DNA of 64,000 bases from Panopea generosa (GCA_029582155.1 CM055895.1:7002544-7066543); one strand, 5' to 3'; counted from the stretch's first letter, positions 13,201 through 23,160 are shown. Notes: generated by a model not told the origin, from the sequence alone. Numbers and translations: made by a program.

Positions 13201-16088
13201 AAAGTTGATCACAAATCTGTGAAATGGGTGCGGCTGCCTTTCAACCATTCATCAGCGTTATGCCCCTTTCAAATATGATAATGAAATTAAAGATCTGAAT
13301 ACATACTGGATTATTTAAATTTGATATAAATTTGCATTATGTAGATACATTTAAATAATTTTCGAAAATAGTGTTGAGTACAATTTTCATTTAAATTTCT
13401 ATACCGGTATGTCCCTTTAATATGCGATGTAAATAATTTCACTCACATTTTATTGCATTTTCTGAAATCCACTTGCAATTTGCAAACTCATATTTAGTGC
13501 TGAACTCCTTGTCTGAGGTACATTGTACACAATGCATGTTTTTCATTTCAATATCAATATCAGATAGGCTATGTGTAACTGTAAACATCTCTCATTAAAT
13601 GTATATCTACTGAAATGGTTGTCAGTTAAGAAACAAGCAATGCTTATGCTAGCAGTAGCATTACATGTTTTGCATTTATTTCTCGTTACCTTTACTATTA
13701 AGAAATTGTTTTACTAGTTTTTGTCAATTTGAAAATGAAAATACATTCAGACGTTATGTCTGATAAGATTCCACACTATTAAGCTCTGGTGGATAGATTC
13801 TTATCAACTGTCCTTTTAAAAATGACAATGGAATAGTCCATTAACAAAGGTAAAGGAATGAAATATAAAAAAATCAGCAAATTAAGGGTAAAATGAAATA
13901 CAGAAGAATTCTTCAATAATTATGTAAGTTGCCTGAATTTTATTAAATATCAAACTTACTCTGCGTTTCACATTCAGTTCCCAATACTTAGGTGTACATG
14001 TAATACAAACAATCTTTACTGTTTTGATTTTGACATGGCCAGAGTGGACAACAATTTTTTTAGTCAGCCGTGTCATAGTACCTGTTTGTATGTGAAACAA
14101 ACCTGTCAGGCAAATTCTGGATATTATATATTTGCTATTACTATATGGATAATGATGGAACAATCATTTTATTTCTCCAGATGTGGTGTATGACAAGAGG
14201 ATCATTCCAGCTCTGGTGACCGTTTTGAAGACATTTCTACATGTATCTGCAGACCGACCAGTAAAACCGTGTGCCTACCTGGCATCTACGATACGTAACG
14301 AAGATACCCGGGACCAGTTTCTTATTGCCATGAGTTAGTATTGTTTACTGGGTTATTACTATACTCAGCAAAAAAAAAGAAACTTTACTCTCCATTAACT
14401 TTAAACATTCTGTTCCAAACTCTGCAATAATATTGATATGGTTGTGTCATTTGATAATTTTTTAACAAATCTGTGTTTTCATTGAATGTTTTATGTGTAG
14501 TTTTGTACTTGTAAATTAACGATAAAGTGGACAAGGGGCGTAATCAAAAATAATATTTTTTAACTGAATAGAAATTTGCATTGTTTTTGTTGTGCTAAAA
14601 TTTGTTTTAACCCATCTGAGTTTAAGGCTCAAGGTGAGCTTTCGGGGATCACTATTCATCTGTTGTACGTCCGTTTGTACATGCCCACATTACTTTAAGG
14701 GATGACAGACTGCAATTGTGGGGTTAGGATGATATTGTGGGGCTGGAACATTTACACCACAGTACCATTTGTGTACAAAATGCCATTGTTGGGTTAATTC
14801 CATTTTTCAGAATACTTTTTCTATTACTTTTAAAAGATCCATGTGAAATATTGAAATAATTCTTCGTTGGTCGTCCATCCGTGCATACGTCCGTTTGTCA
14901 GTAAACAATTGATCCAAACAGCATCTCCACTGAATTCTCTTATCTGATTTAAATAAAACACCAGAAGAATGATCCTTGGATGATCCTCTACCAAAGTAGC
15001 AAAAACAAACTTGATCAATACAGAACTCTTGTTGCCATGGCAATGTAAAGGACAAAACTTTAAAAATCTTGTCTTTTAAAATTTGTAGTTAGATTTGAAA
15101 ATAATTTTGTACAAATGATCAGTGTGCGACTTTTTACCAAAACAACTAAAACTAACTTGATCCATTTAAAAACATGACCACCAGAGGACATTTCTATAGG
15201 TGAGCAATACAAGGACCATCGTGACCCTCTTGTTTAAGACTTTACTTAGTGACGCATCATTGTGAAACATAATTATGATGTGATTTCAATTGTTTGGTTT
15301 ATAATGTGTCTGTTTATGTAATGGAAATTTGTGTATCTATCTGGTGGACATGTGCAAATCATGCAAAATAGATTTTTTACAGATTGATGATAACCACAGG
15401 TGTTTAAATAAACAAGTTTCCACTAGTACGACAGACTGACGCAATACCAACATTTTTATACATACATCTAAGTTAAACTTGTAGTAATAAAAAAGTTAAT
15501 AAACTTTAAAAAGAGTAAAATTTCTATTTTTGCCAAGTAAAGTTGGCAAATCTGAAGGTTAGCTGTTCTGATCACCCTCTCACTATTATTCACACTTAAA
15601 ACTTTTAGATTGAGTGCACTGTAGCACCTGCATTTTGATTGGATTTTCACCAAATTGAATCATCAGTTACATAGCAATGATAGCTTGTACAAGCTCATTA
15701 ACCTCGACAATTTGCTTAATGTCAGTATTCTAACATCTATATTTATTATTGAGCCATCACAAAACATACATGAGATTTTGACTAATTCAATAATCAATAG
15801 TGTTGTGGCCTTAATATTATTTATAATTAATAGTAAAATTATTATAAATAATATGTAAGGCATCCATAAGAGAGAAAAGCAATTTGTGTCTTTTTCAGTA
15901 GTGTTGGAGGTTATTTAAAGGAGAAACATACAAATTGTCTGAAACAATAACTGATTAAATATCACACTTTGCTGTGTATTTCAGGTGCGGAAGGGTTACA
16001 TTATGAACAGGTGGAGCCACCAGCAATACAGATATTTCATTATGACAGAAGTATTCCAATAGAGGTACTCAAGATAACAGACACCTAG
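1044..16088 (+). CDS. EEF2KMT: EEF2KMT (FAM86A): eEF2-lysine methyltransferase, 7 exons, 5' partial
   Basis: Seven exons joined in consistent phase (1044-1213, 2026-2136, 3674-3751, 7984-8039, 9577-10112, 14181-14333, 15985-16088) give about 402 codons that align along most of human EEF2KMT/FAM86A (330 residues). Landmarks are AKL near the start, KQYPPSINYQRAF, ISFGTTGLNTWQAAQHLAEWAI, the SAM-binding motif ELGSGLGLTG (9587-9616), TDCHSQVL, and the post-motif DVILAADVVYD across the exon 5/6 junction. The family is cytosolic and trimethylates a lysine of elongation factor 2 using S-adenosylmethionine. Every intron is GT-AG. The first visible exon opens in mid-codon after a TTTAG acceptor, and AKL before the first ATG (1055) matches the human protein, so that ATG is probably not the start and an upstream exon is missing. 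A roughly 95-residue acidic insertion sits in exon 5. An AATAAA lies at 16772, but I cannot fix the polyadenylation site. Confidence 0.93.
1320..1515. repeat. MITE-like palindromic repeat, related to copies at 38.7-39.1 kb
   Basis: Contains ACTTAAATACTTTAAAACTAAG on one side and CTTAGTTTTTTAAGTATTTAAG on the other as an inverted repeat, plus TTGGTGAAACAGAAG. The same words occur at 38718-39075. Ends were judged by eye. Confidence 0.5.
1722..1976 (+). mobile_element. tRNA-derived SINE, family A
   Basis: Begins GGCCTGGTTAGCTCAGTTGG, a Pol III box A, followed by a degraded box B. The body contains TTTATCAGTTACTTGC, GTACTGGTTAA and TGATCGTCTGTTAG. Four further copies occur at 26738, 34465, 46990 and 56874. 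It lies in EEF2KMT intron 1. Confidence 0.8.
2026..2136 (+). CDS. EEF2KMT: EEF2KMT exon 2
   Basis: The acceptor is ATTCCAG ending at 2025 and the donor is ATA|GTGAGT. It is 111 nt, phase 0 in and out, and encodes LEDYGVEMCDEIYEVYSELL onward. This corresponds to the human segment with LDELYEALAETL. It is the helical N-terminal part before the methyltransferase fold. Confidence 0.9.
2191..3344. other. EEF2KMT intron 2, no recognised element
   Basis: AT-rich intron sequence with only short open frames. I see no gene, clear repeat family or structured RNA here. Confidence 0.5.
3345..3471 (+). mobile_element. 3' half of a TTAA MITE abutting a second MITE fragment
   Basis: 3345-3420 matches the right end of the TTAA MITE family, from TTTTCAAAGG to TATGGAGTAAAGGGTTAA. 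It runs directly into 3419-3471, which contains GACAAGTGGCTGCTTAAAT and ends GGTTTAACTGTA, the right end of the family seen at 20224, 44011 and 61370. Both are fragments. Confidence 0.7.
3674..3751 (+). CDS. EEF2KMT: EEF2KMT exon 3
   Basis: 78 nt, phase 0 in and out, acceptor GATCAG, donor CAG|GTATGT. It encodes DANNRVMLQESVNMISFGTT followed by GLNTWQ, matching the human ESTAIISYGTTGLVTWDAA region, a FAM86 hallmark. The donor sequence GTATGT also occurs in most units of the minisatellite in the next intron. Confidence 0.93.
4046..4265 (+). repeat. Degenerate direct duplication of about 120 bp
   Basis: CAATAAGCATCGTCCACTGC at about 4046 recurs as CAATAAACATCATCCACTGC at about 4180. Each is followed by ACCACATTTATTA and a GATCTA/GACCTA stretch. 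It lies in intron 3 upstream of the 60-bp array and is unrelated to it. Confidence 0.6.
4490..7983 (+). repeat. 60-bp minisatellite, about 58 units, ending in the exon 4 splice acceptor
   Basis: Head-to-tail units of 60 bp fill almost all the distance from 4490 to exon 4. The core is GGAGGTTCGTACGTATGTAT, TTGTCCTAGATGATATCTCT and GGGTGTATTTGTTATTGCTG. Only three length changes interrupt the register (near 5077, 6014 and 6716). Variants group locally, with GATATC, GATAGC and GATACC forms and CGTACG, TGTACA and CATACA forms, as expected from unequal exchange. The last unit reads GTTATTGCAG and supplies the real acceptor at 7983. Because 60 is a multiple of three and one frame per strand lacks stops, long open frames appear on both strands. 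I regard those as by-products, not genes. Confidence 0.95.
7984..8039 (+). CDS. EEF2KMT: EEF2KMT exon 4 (56 nt)
   Basis: Encodes AAQHLAEWAIQNHELLDGR, the equivalent of human ALYLAEWAIENPAAFTNR. The acceptor TTATTGCAG ends at 7983 and is itself the last unit of the 60-bp minisatellite. The donor AG|GTAAGT is ideal. It exits with two bases of an Arg codon. Confidence 0.93.
8046..9570. other. EEF2KMT intron 4: old dispersed repeat with degenerate internal units
   Basis: From about 8300 to 8900 phrases such as GACCAAACTTGGTTAGAA and TGAACAAACTTGGTTAAT recur, and AAATATTTTGATGA recurs at about 9068, 9220 and 9350. This is typical of eroded tandem-core repeats. No gene seen. The short open frames on both strands here are not convincing. 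Confidence 0.5.
9577..10112 (+). CDS. EEF2KMT: EEF2KMT exon 5: SAM-binding motif and acidic insertion
   Basis: 536 nt, acceptor TTTTCAG, donor GCAG|GTATGA. It begins with NILELGSGLGLTG, the glycine-rich SAM-binding motif I, then TDCHSQVLYLLARNIQLNF. From about 9740 to 10020 it carries roughly 95 residues rich in Asp, Glu and Ser that the human protein lacks. The fold resumes at RLARLNWETINDCLIQQL and DVILAA. Confidence 0.94.
10389..10790 (+). repeat. 47-bp minisatellite, block 1 (about 8-9 units)
   Basis: The unit of about 47 bp runs TAGTTTGTAGCCCATGTGCA, then TCTAGTTATAAACTAGTGGT, then GTCATGC. Each unit contains the palindrome CTAGTT-ATA-AACTAG. It lies in EEF2KMT intron 5 and is separated from block 2 by the TIR element that follows. 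Confidence 0.93.
10791..11895. mobile_element. About 1.1-kb TIR element inserted in the 47-bp minisatellite
   Basis: Perfect 14-bp inverted ends, GTAGCAACCCCAGC at 10791 and GCTGGGGTTGCTAC ending at 11895, flank non-repeat sequence. Both sides return at once to the 47-bp array. The flanks share ATCTA (5 bp), or CATCTAG (7 bp) if the element starts at TAGCAACC, consistent with a target duplication. No transposase is readable inside, so it is a non-autonomous DNA transposon of uncertain superfamily. Confidence 0.85.
11896..13113 (+). repeat. 47-bp minisatellite, block 2 (about 26 units)
   Basis: Same unit as block 1. Local variants include GTGTTGTGC in place of GTGTCATGC, and one unit near 12625 with a duplicated ACTAGTG. 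The array ends at ATGCTTGTTAGAAA. Confidence 0.93.
13114..14180. other. Rest of EEF2KMT intron 5, no recognised element
   Basis: AT-rich unique-looking sequence up to the exon 6 acceptor. The only long open frame, on the minus strand at 13882-14163, has no recognisable domain and I do not call it. Confidence 0.5.
14181..14333 (+). CDS. EEF2KMT: EEF2KMT exon 6
   Basis: 153 nt, acceptor TTTCTCCAG, donor ATGA|GTTAGT. With the carried base it reads DVVYDKRIIPALVTVLKTFL, then AYLASTIRNEDTRDQFLIAM. This matches human ADVLYCPEAIMSLVGVLRRL and VYVAFTVRNPETCQLF. It supplies the late strands of the methyltransferase core. Confidence 0.93.
14607..15235 (-). mobile_element. Dispersed bivalve-type repeat, CAAGAGGG family
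   Basis: Read on the minus strand it starts near AAACAAGAGGGTCACGATGG and ends with a GAGCT-containing stretch before TTAAAC. It is the same family, in the opposite direction, as 44962-45965 (AAAACAAGAGGGCCAAGATG) and the start of 22008. It lies in EEF2KMT intron 6. Confidence 0.65.
15236..15984. other. Rest of EEF2KMT intron 6
   Basis: AT-rich, no element or gene recognised. Overlapping open frames on both strands at 15655-15863 are very AT-rich and look like chance. Confidence 0.5.
15985..16088 (+). CDS. EEF2KMT: EEF2KMT last exon with stop
   Basis: The acceptor TATTTCAG ends at 15984. It encodes SAEGLHYEQVEPPAIQIFHY, then DRSIPIEVLKITDT and TAG at 16086-16088. The terminal strand matches the human C-terminus (EEHLEMAMLNLTL) in position and pattern, though not closely in sequence. 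Confidence 0.88.
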
Positions 16089-16786
16089 CTGATCTGCAGG
16101 CTTGCCACCATAGTATTTGTATTGATGTTATATTACTCACAGAAACAGATTTCCTCAGTTTGCTTTAAAAATCATCTGTACCATTCAATGGACGTTGTGC
16201 TTTTTTCAGTGTTTTTGTTGAGATTATTGTGGTATCATGATGTCAAACACATTAAGATAAGAAAATGTTAAATTGGTATGAGTTATGAAACCAAGGTGAT
16301 ACATTCTTGCCATACCGGTCAGTGTTTTAGCCCCAAATGTTCGATGATATTCGGCGCCTCCTCCCCCCATAATGCCAGTTTAACAGTTTAAAACACAGTG
16401 ATGTTGATCTGTTAACTGTTGTAAGTAAAAAAAGACTGTGGATCAGTGCTAAAAATAACATCAATTAAACAAGTACGGTAAATCCCTATTTTTACTTGCC
16501 AAATCAAGTAATCTTACTGCTTATTTAATAGAAAATGTTAGAACATCACATTACTCACCTTTAATGTTGTTATGTTAACAGAGATTGTAAAAATTTAAAA
16601 TTTTGAGTCCAAGTCTGATCTTAAACACAAGAATTGGCTGACTTGGGTTCCTGTCTTTTCCTATGTAGAAACTGCCTTTAAATATTTACTAGTTGTTGTT
16701 TTAGATATTTTTTAAGTGACATTTTATTTTTTTTGTCAAATAATCATTGGAAAGTATGTTCTGTGCCATATAATAAAAGTTCCTCT

Positions 16787-16968
16787 TTAACCCTTTACTA
16801 CATATGGACACCTTTGAACACATCTTATATAGAAGGCTTTTGAAAACAGTGTAGAACCAGTTTATCAGAATAAAGAGGTAAAATGTATCTTTTCATGAAA
16901 ATTAAATATGTGCGACTTTTTGAGTTTGGAAGATCCCAGTTAAAATGCATATGGAGTAAAAGAGTCAA
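16787..16968. mobile_element. Degenerate TTAA MITE copy
   Basis: Starts TTAACCCTTTACTACATATG, contains ACATCTTATATAGAAGGCTT, and ends CATATGGAGTAAAAGAGTCAA. It has lost most of the palindromic centre present in the copies at 28678, 40195 and 61806. It lies about 700 bp beyond the EEF2KMT stop. Confidence 0.7.
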
Positions 16969-17236
16969 GGCAGTATGTCAGGAAAAATTGATATAAATGC
17001 TTAAAAAATTGAAATTATTATTTAGAATGAATAGAAGGCGTCTCATTATTATTTATCAATAAAATACAAGTGATTTGGTATTTCAAAATGTGTCGGAATG
17101 TGAAAAAAAGATTTTATGATCAGAGTGGTAAAATGAAAATACCATATCTAAAAATAGATACCACGCACACACAGCTTTACTAGCTTCATCTAGTCATTCA
17201 GACTTTTCTAAGATGAAACAAATTACATGTAACTAT

Positions 17237-18203
17237 CAGGCCTTCTAAAATTGCCGGTTTTTCGGTTTTTGGACCGATTTCTGAAGTTCAAAACCGGTTT
17301 TCGTTTCAAAGTTTAATAAAAAATCGGTCCAAATATTTTCGAAGTTCAATAAAAAATCTGTCCAGATATTTTCTATCGGTCGTATAAAATCTCATAAATT
17401 GCTCTTATCATGCCATACTGACCTGTGAAATACGCCTTGCGGCAAATATCATTTGACCCAATAATCCGTTTCTTTTGTCACCTGCTGTGCGAAATGATGT
17501 CAATTTCGACCAAACCATTGACGGTATTAGGGGAGTTTATCGCTATGAAGCACGCCTCCGATGTGTGATCAGCGACCCATAAAGTTCTGTCGGTTCATCA
17601 AAAGACTGTGTTTGCGTCCGTAATTTCTTTGATATACCGCTAACCAAAGCTGGGACGGTCGGACCGAATATTGTTTGCGTCATTAAAATATTTGATAAAA
17701 CGTGCAGCGTTACTTGTTTGTTTCATTTTTTAAAAAAAAATAATTTAATTATAAAATTGATGACATTAATTAATGAAAGTGATAAAACCCGGACCGATTT
17801 TGTTTTGATGTGGGACAGGTTCTGAATGATTTATTTTGGTGGTTGAACCGTTACATTGGTTTCCAAGGTGATTATTTCACGCAGCTTCTGGAACTTGCAT
17901 CACTTCCGGTTCGATCGATCATTTTTAATATAATGAAAATTATTCAGTAACGCGGAAACATTGTCAGTCATTAAAATGTACACATTGTGGTAAAGTATGT
18001 TATAAATAAAATAAACTTGAAATCGTTCCTTATTAATAAATAAACGCAGAAAATACATGATGCTGCTGACATGGTGGGTGGGGTATGCATACATGTAAAG
18101 GCATAATGTAAGGCAATTTAAGTGATTTTTTTTTTAATAAGTGCGATTCTTATGGTAGTAAAAAACCTGGACCGATTTGCATTTTGGAATTTTAGAAGGC
18201 CTG
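17237..18203. mobile_element. hAT-like non-autonomous DNA transposon with 8-bp target duplication
   Basis: Begins CAGGCCTTCTAAAATT and ends AATTTTAGAAGGCCTG, 16-bp perfect inverted ends starting with CAG as in hAT elements. GTAACTAT at 17229-17236 is repeated exactly at 18204-18211, the 8-bp duplication typical of hAT. The 967-bp interior has GGACCGATTT several times on both strands but no transposase frame. Confidence 0.92.
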
Positions 18204-18211
18204 GTAACTAT

Positions 18212-19198
18212 ATGTAACCAATATCAAATGGATATCAAAATGAAATCATGTGGCTCATTGATCAATCGCAAAATACTTTTTAAGCAATTTTAAGTGGGAA
18301 ATCTATTTAAGTCCTGGTGCTTTAGCCATGTTAGGAAATCCCTTTTCAATATTATGAGTTTTTTGGCATGTTTACTGGTAAGTAGATATCTTTATGGCAA
18401 TATGGGCTGAGTTAGAATAGTATGGGTATGTATATAGGGAAAAAAATGTTTTCTGCCATATTTTAATTTTTTTAAAAATCCTGATTTACTTACTTTCTTT
18501 AAGACTAAAGACTGTTTCATGTTATTAGATGGATATACTGATATTCCACCTGAGGCTACGATGTTTATATCAGGACAAGGACTCTGTCGAGATTCCTTCA
18601 TGTATTAAAGCAGTGATACTGAGGATTGCAACTACTTTATTGTGACTGTATACGCACGACTGGTTCTTTTTCTTACATATCACTAATGTTTACAAAAACA
18701 TTGATTCACCATCTTCTGATAATAGCTTTATGTCTGTTTCTGGTGTGCGAGAAAAGCAAACAAATGTGAATAAGATTGTAAAACAACATTTTTGTTTGTG
18801 TCTTATCTATGAACTAGGGTTTATTTCAGCTACATGTATAACACTATTTCTTTTTTGTCAGATTTTTTAGTTATTGATCACTACTGTAAATGCCAGATTT
18901 TCTCTCTCTGTTTTTTTTTCTATGGGAGAAAATACTCGCGCTCTATCCTACCTCCATTAATTAAAAAGGGAACAAATAATTTAACATCTTAAATTTTATC
19001 TCGTATACATAATACTAGTCACTATTACATTACGAACATTCCAAAAATGCGTGTTTATTGGTGGTTTTTTTGCTTGACGGCTATCATCATGGTGTTAAGA
19101 CATTTTTTTAGCTCGTCTTTTTGTCAGGACCCTGGCATCGTCCAGTGAATGTTGTATGTTTAACTCAGCTTTTTATCTGTTTCAGAATAAATAACATA
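18212..19198. other. Intergenic, nothing recognised
   Basis: AT-rich sequence with poly-T tracts. No gene or repeat family identified. Confidence 0.5.
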
Positions 19199-19401
19199 CA
19201 GTAAAACTTTGTTGGCTTGAACACTGATGGCTCAAACACCATATATAGCTTGAATCACTTATCTGGCCCGAACGGATACCTATTTCATTGAATATATAGA
19301 TACATGTATGGTATGGTGTTGAAAAATACTGGACTAGAACAACCTTTAACTCAAACTAGTTTATCCAGTCTCGTCAAGTTGGAGCCATCAAAGTCTTACT
19401 G
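19199..19401. mobile_element. 203-bp MITE, CAGTARAACTT ends
   Basis: Left end CAGTAAAACTTTGTTGGCTT after TA, right end GAGCCATCAAAGTCTTACTG. The interior contains GATGGCTCAAAC. A relative with CAGTAGAACTTTGATGGCTC lies at 31091-31275. The ends suggest a Tc1/mariner- or pogo-type element. Confidence 0.75.
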
Positions 19402-20019
19402 AATGTTTTAAAGAATAAACTTTATAAACACATTTATATCATGTTATAGAAACAACATATATAGCTTAGTGACCCAAGTTCCATACTTTTGTCTCTTAAG
19501 CCTTTGGTAAGTTTTTTGTTTAGCTCGTGTTTGAATTTTTTTTTTTTTAAGATCGGTTTTGTTTTTCAGTAATTATATTGATTCTGTAAAATGATCACCA
19601 TTGTTACAAATGTTTATATTGCCGACCTTCACCTACTTAATGGACTTAAAACAGACAGTGTCTGCACCCACTTGCAATGCTCTTGTTTATATTATTTGGC
19701 ATTGCATAATGTTTATTTTACATTAGATAAAAACAAGGTTGGTTTCAATTACCTGGTAATAATGCTTGAAATCGTCGATAGACAGAACTGCCTAAAAAAG
19801 AAATTATGTTCCAGACAGAAGTAATATTGTATCTGTTCAACAACTCTTGGAAGAAAATATGCAAAATGTATAATGGTGCCGAGTTGATGACCTGTTGTAA
19901 CATGTACAACATGTAGTGAGCTTATTTTTGTCTGCATACATGTATACCACGGGAGCAATCTAGGTTCATAATTCAATTATAACCAGAAAAAATGGTCCCG
20001 AAAAAAAATGAAAATATGG
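19402..20019. other. Intergenic, nothing recognised
   Basis: AT-rich. Open frames on both strands at 19591-19976 overlap each other and show no domain. Confidence 0.45.
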
Positions 20020-20025
20020 ACACTC

Positions 20026-20180
20026 ATTTAGAGTCTTGTTCTGCAGAGATCCACAGTGATCCTATTCTTGTAGGAAACCATACACACAGTTTAATAAATC
20101 TTTATTTCTTACCGATCTGCGGAGACCCACAGTGATCCTATTCTTGTAGGAAATCATACACACAGTTTAATAAATCCTTG
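20026..20180 (+). repeat. Direct duplication of about 80 bp
   Basis: CACAGTGATCCTATTCTTGT, then AGGAAACCATACACACAGTT, occurs at about 20051 and again at about 20130 with only a few differences, so the duplication is fairly recent. Confidence 0.8.
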
Positions 20181-20223
20181 ATATTCAGAAGTAATAGATA
20201 CCCATTTGTCACTTCTTGATATA

Positions 20224-20393
20224 CAGTCAAACCTGTCTTAAGCAGCCAGGGAAAGAGCAAAAGTGACCTTTTATGACAGGTTGTTGTTTAATGCAGGTTA
20301 ATTTGCTCTTAAAACATATAAATGAGAACAAATGTGGCTGCTGAAGACAAGTGACTGCTAAATAAAAGTGAACGCACATACAGGTTTTGATTA
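20224..20393. mobile_element. 170-bp MITE, CAGTCAAACCTGT ends
   Basis: Left end CAGTCAAACCTGTCTTAAGC after TA, right end ACATACAGGTTTTGAT before TA. The interior has TGACAGGTTGTTG and GACAAGTGACTGC. Relatives lie at 3419, 44011 and 61370. The ends resemble pogo/Tigger-type elements. Confidence 0.75.
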
Positions 20394-20499
20394 TATATCT
20401 ATATATTTGTTAGAAGACAATATATGTATTGACAGTACCTTTTGCCAAGCACAAATCAAGTTTTCCCCCAAATCAACCCAGAAAATTCTGCATATCTCG

Positions 20500-20721
20500 G
20501 GCCATCCTTAAAATATATATTGTTTGCCCTGCTCCTACCTACTCACCCAAAATTGCAGCTACCAAAACTTTTTTATTGACTTTCAAAGCATTTATTTTTG
20601 TTTCACGATTTCTGCCCATTTTTCTTTAAAATGACTGCAAAATAAAAATTTGCCCTCCAACCAACCAAAAAAACAATACTGGGTAGGAGCACAGCAAACA
20701 AAGATGTTTTTAAAGATGGCC
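20500..20721. mobile_element. 222-bp foldback MITE
   Basis: Imperfect inverted ends of about 42 bp: GGCCATCCTTAAAATATATA, then TTGTTTGCCCTGCTCCTACC, pair with GGTAGGAGCACAGCAAACAA and TAAAGATGGCC. The apparent 66-codon open frame starting at 20429 runs through the left arm and is not a gene. Confidence 0.8.
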
Positions 20722-20935
20722 TCAAAGAAGAAAATGAGTTTTAAAAAAAATCATGTATTTTTCCATATTCATAACACTATAGTATAAAATTCTGTAAAAA
20801 AAATGAATTACAAATTTTAAAGAAATAGGTATTATTCTTGCCATTTCCTTAATTGCAGGTTACTCAGAGCAATTTAAAAAAATTGCAGAAAGATTTCTTA
20901 GCCAAGCATGATATTTCACTGAAACCAGCAATGTG

Positions 20936-21165
20936 GCAACCCTCAGTGTAACAAAAACCCTTAGTGTAACAGTAGGGGTCATAACTGCAACAATTAAATA
21001 GTGTAACAAAAATTGGTTTTGTTACAGTAAGGGTTACAATTATGACCCTTAGTGTAACAATTACACTTAAAGGGTTTTAGTTACACTAAGGGTTGCAGTT
21101 ATGACCCTTAGTATAACAAAAAATGATTTTGCTACACTAAGAGTTGTGTCCCTTAGTGTAATATT
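20936..21165. repeat. Cluster of short words repeated on both strands
   Basis: CCCTTAGTGTAAC and its reverse complement GTTACACTAAGGG, with GTAACAAAAA/TTTTGTTAC variants, occur repeatedly in both orientations within 230 bp. The stretch could fold into several alternative hairpins. No TIR or target duplication seen. Confidence 0.8.
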
Positions 21166-21174
21166 GTGACTGGA

Positions 21175-21430
21175 TTTGAGTTTAAGAACTTCCATTTAGT
21201 TTATAAGTATGAACAATACAAAAACAATGTAATTGAGTTTAAGAACTTTCAGTGTGTACTTCCATTTAGTTTATAGTGTGTACAATAAAAAACAATGTAT
21301 TTGGGTTTAAGAACTTCCATTTAGTTTAAAAGTGCACACTGTACAATACAAAAACAATGTAATTGAGTTTAATTACTTCAATTTAGTTTATAAGTTTTTA
21401 CAATACAAATACAATGTATTTAAGTTTAAG
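21175..21430 (+). repeat. Four degenerate 60-70-bp tandem units
   Basis: Each unit contains GAGTTTAAGAACTTCCATTT, or close to it, then AGTTTATAAGT and ACAATACAAAAACAATGTA. Confidence 0.85.
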
Positions 21431-21654
21431 CATTATGGTTAATTCAAGTGCAATAAGTTGCCAAATATCAGTTGTTGTTGAATAAATTTATTAATTGTCT
21501 ATGTCTTGAACTTTCTTTTTATTTTTACCCGACATGTGTATGCTATAATTTTCACGAGTCAGATTTTCAAGGTTGTTGATGTCATTCTTCTTTAGTGGAT
21601 TCCAGTGGCTAAGTGAAGTAAGACAATGTCTTGAGATCACTTGCCATTTGTACT

Positions 21655-21860
21655 AAGGTAATTGATACGAGCCAAGCTCAGTCCAAAAGCTTTGTGAGAA
21701 AGTTTGCCAGTTCCTTGCAGAAGGATGGTGGTTTGACATGGAGTAATTCCGTCTTACTCCATATATTAAACTGGATATGTTGAAAATGGCATTATCTTTG
21801 GTAGCAACTTCAAAAAAATGTATTGTTGACATCAATCCATTTGATACCATGAAAATGGTG
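21655..21860 (+). mobile_element. SINE family C fragment
   Basis: The body words AAAGTTTGCCAGTTCCTTGC, AATTCCGTCTTACTCCAT and TGTTGAAAATGG match the family C copies at 36695 and 39740. The tRNA-like head is not recognisable. Confidence 0.55.
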
Positions 21861-22007
21861 TTGTGAAATGGTGAGCAATGTGCAGATCCTTTTTAGCTGT
21901 CCGAAGAGTTGTGCTTATGAATAGGCCAGAGGAGAATGCAATGTGTCGCTGACAAAGAATATTTTTGAACATTCACTATTTTATACCTTTTTGTCCCTTA
22001 GGTCAAA

Positions 22008-23142
22008 TGAAACAAGAGGCCCAAGAGGGCCTGAGGATGCGGTACTTGCTCATAGTGACCTTAGCAATTTTTGAAATTTCACAGTATTAACCCTTTTTGG
22101 GGGTCATCTTACCAACTTATAAATAAATACCCCTACCACACACATACTGAACAAAAAGTTAATTGCTATGAAAAGGAAATACTTTAAATTCCCCTTCCAT
22201 TTATCTGTTAATAAAATATAGTCCCTCATACAGAACCCTTATACAACCACGCTCTTGATTTGTCAGAACATCAATCACAAACTCTTAGGGATTTGTTATG
22301 AGCAGAAATGCTTTAGATTTTAAATAGAATTTTTTTGTACACATGGAATGTAAAAATAAAAAATCAATTTTGCCCAATATATTCTTATCCCTTGATATGC
22401 AGAATCTTCAATCCCGTGCTGATGCAAGGATAACTTCTAATAAATATGAGCTAGTACAGCTGAAAGGTTATTGAGAAGAAAATTTATGAAAATTCCCAAT
22501 TTTAACCATATTGCCAACCCCACCCCCACCTGGCCCCTTGTGGAAATTCAATCCTCTTTATTGAACAAAATCAAATTTACTGTTACTAGACAATGCTATA
22601 GATCTCAAATTGAACAACATATTTACATAAATGGATGAAAAAATTATAATTTTCCCCATAGTATTCCTATGTAAAACTCGAAGTCCCCTAACAAGGCCTC
22701 TATAAATACAAGCCTTCCCAGTAATCAGCCCTACTACAATAACTAAGTTAGATTACTCTTGCATGAATATAATGCAAATTATTGCCCTTGTTTGACTTAG
22801 AAATTCTGGTTTAAGTTTTGCATGCAAGTACAAATGTACTATCTAGTCCATATCTCACCAACCACTCTATGTGTTTGATTGAAACTTTACACAAGCCTTC
22901 CCAGTCATCAACTCTACTACAATAACTTAGTTAGATAACTCTTGCATGAATATAATGCAAATAATTGCCCTTGTTTGACTTAGAAAATCTGGTTGAAGTT
23001 TTGCATGCAAGTACCATCAAGTCCATATCGAACCAACCACTTGATGTATCTGATTGAAACTTTACACAAATCTTCCCAGTCATCAAATCTATTATAATAA
23101 CTAATTTAGATAACTCTATTGAGATATTATGGTTATATATAA
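22008..23142 (+). mobile_element. CAAGAGGCCC-family repeat with a 180-bp tandem core
   Basis: Starts AAACAAGAGGCCCAAGAGGGCC. From about 22700, units of about 180 bp beginning AAGCCTTCCCAGT recur at 22710, 22893 and 23070 with TAACTCTTGCATGAATATAA. The structure resembles bivalve elements with tandem cores. It is cut at its right by the SINE at 23161. Confidence 0.65.
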
Positions 23143-23160
23143 CTACTATATAAGTTTAGT

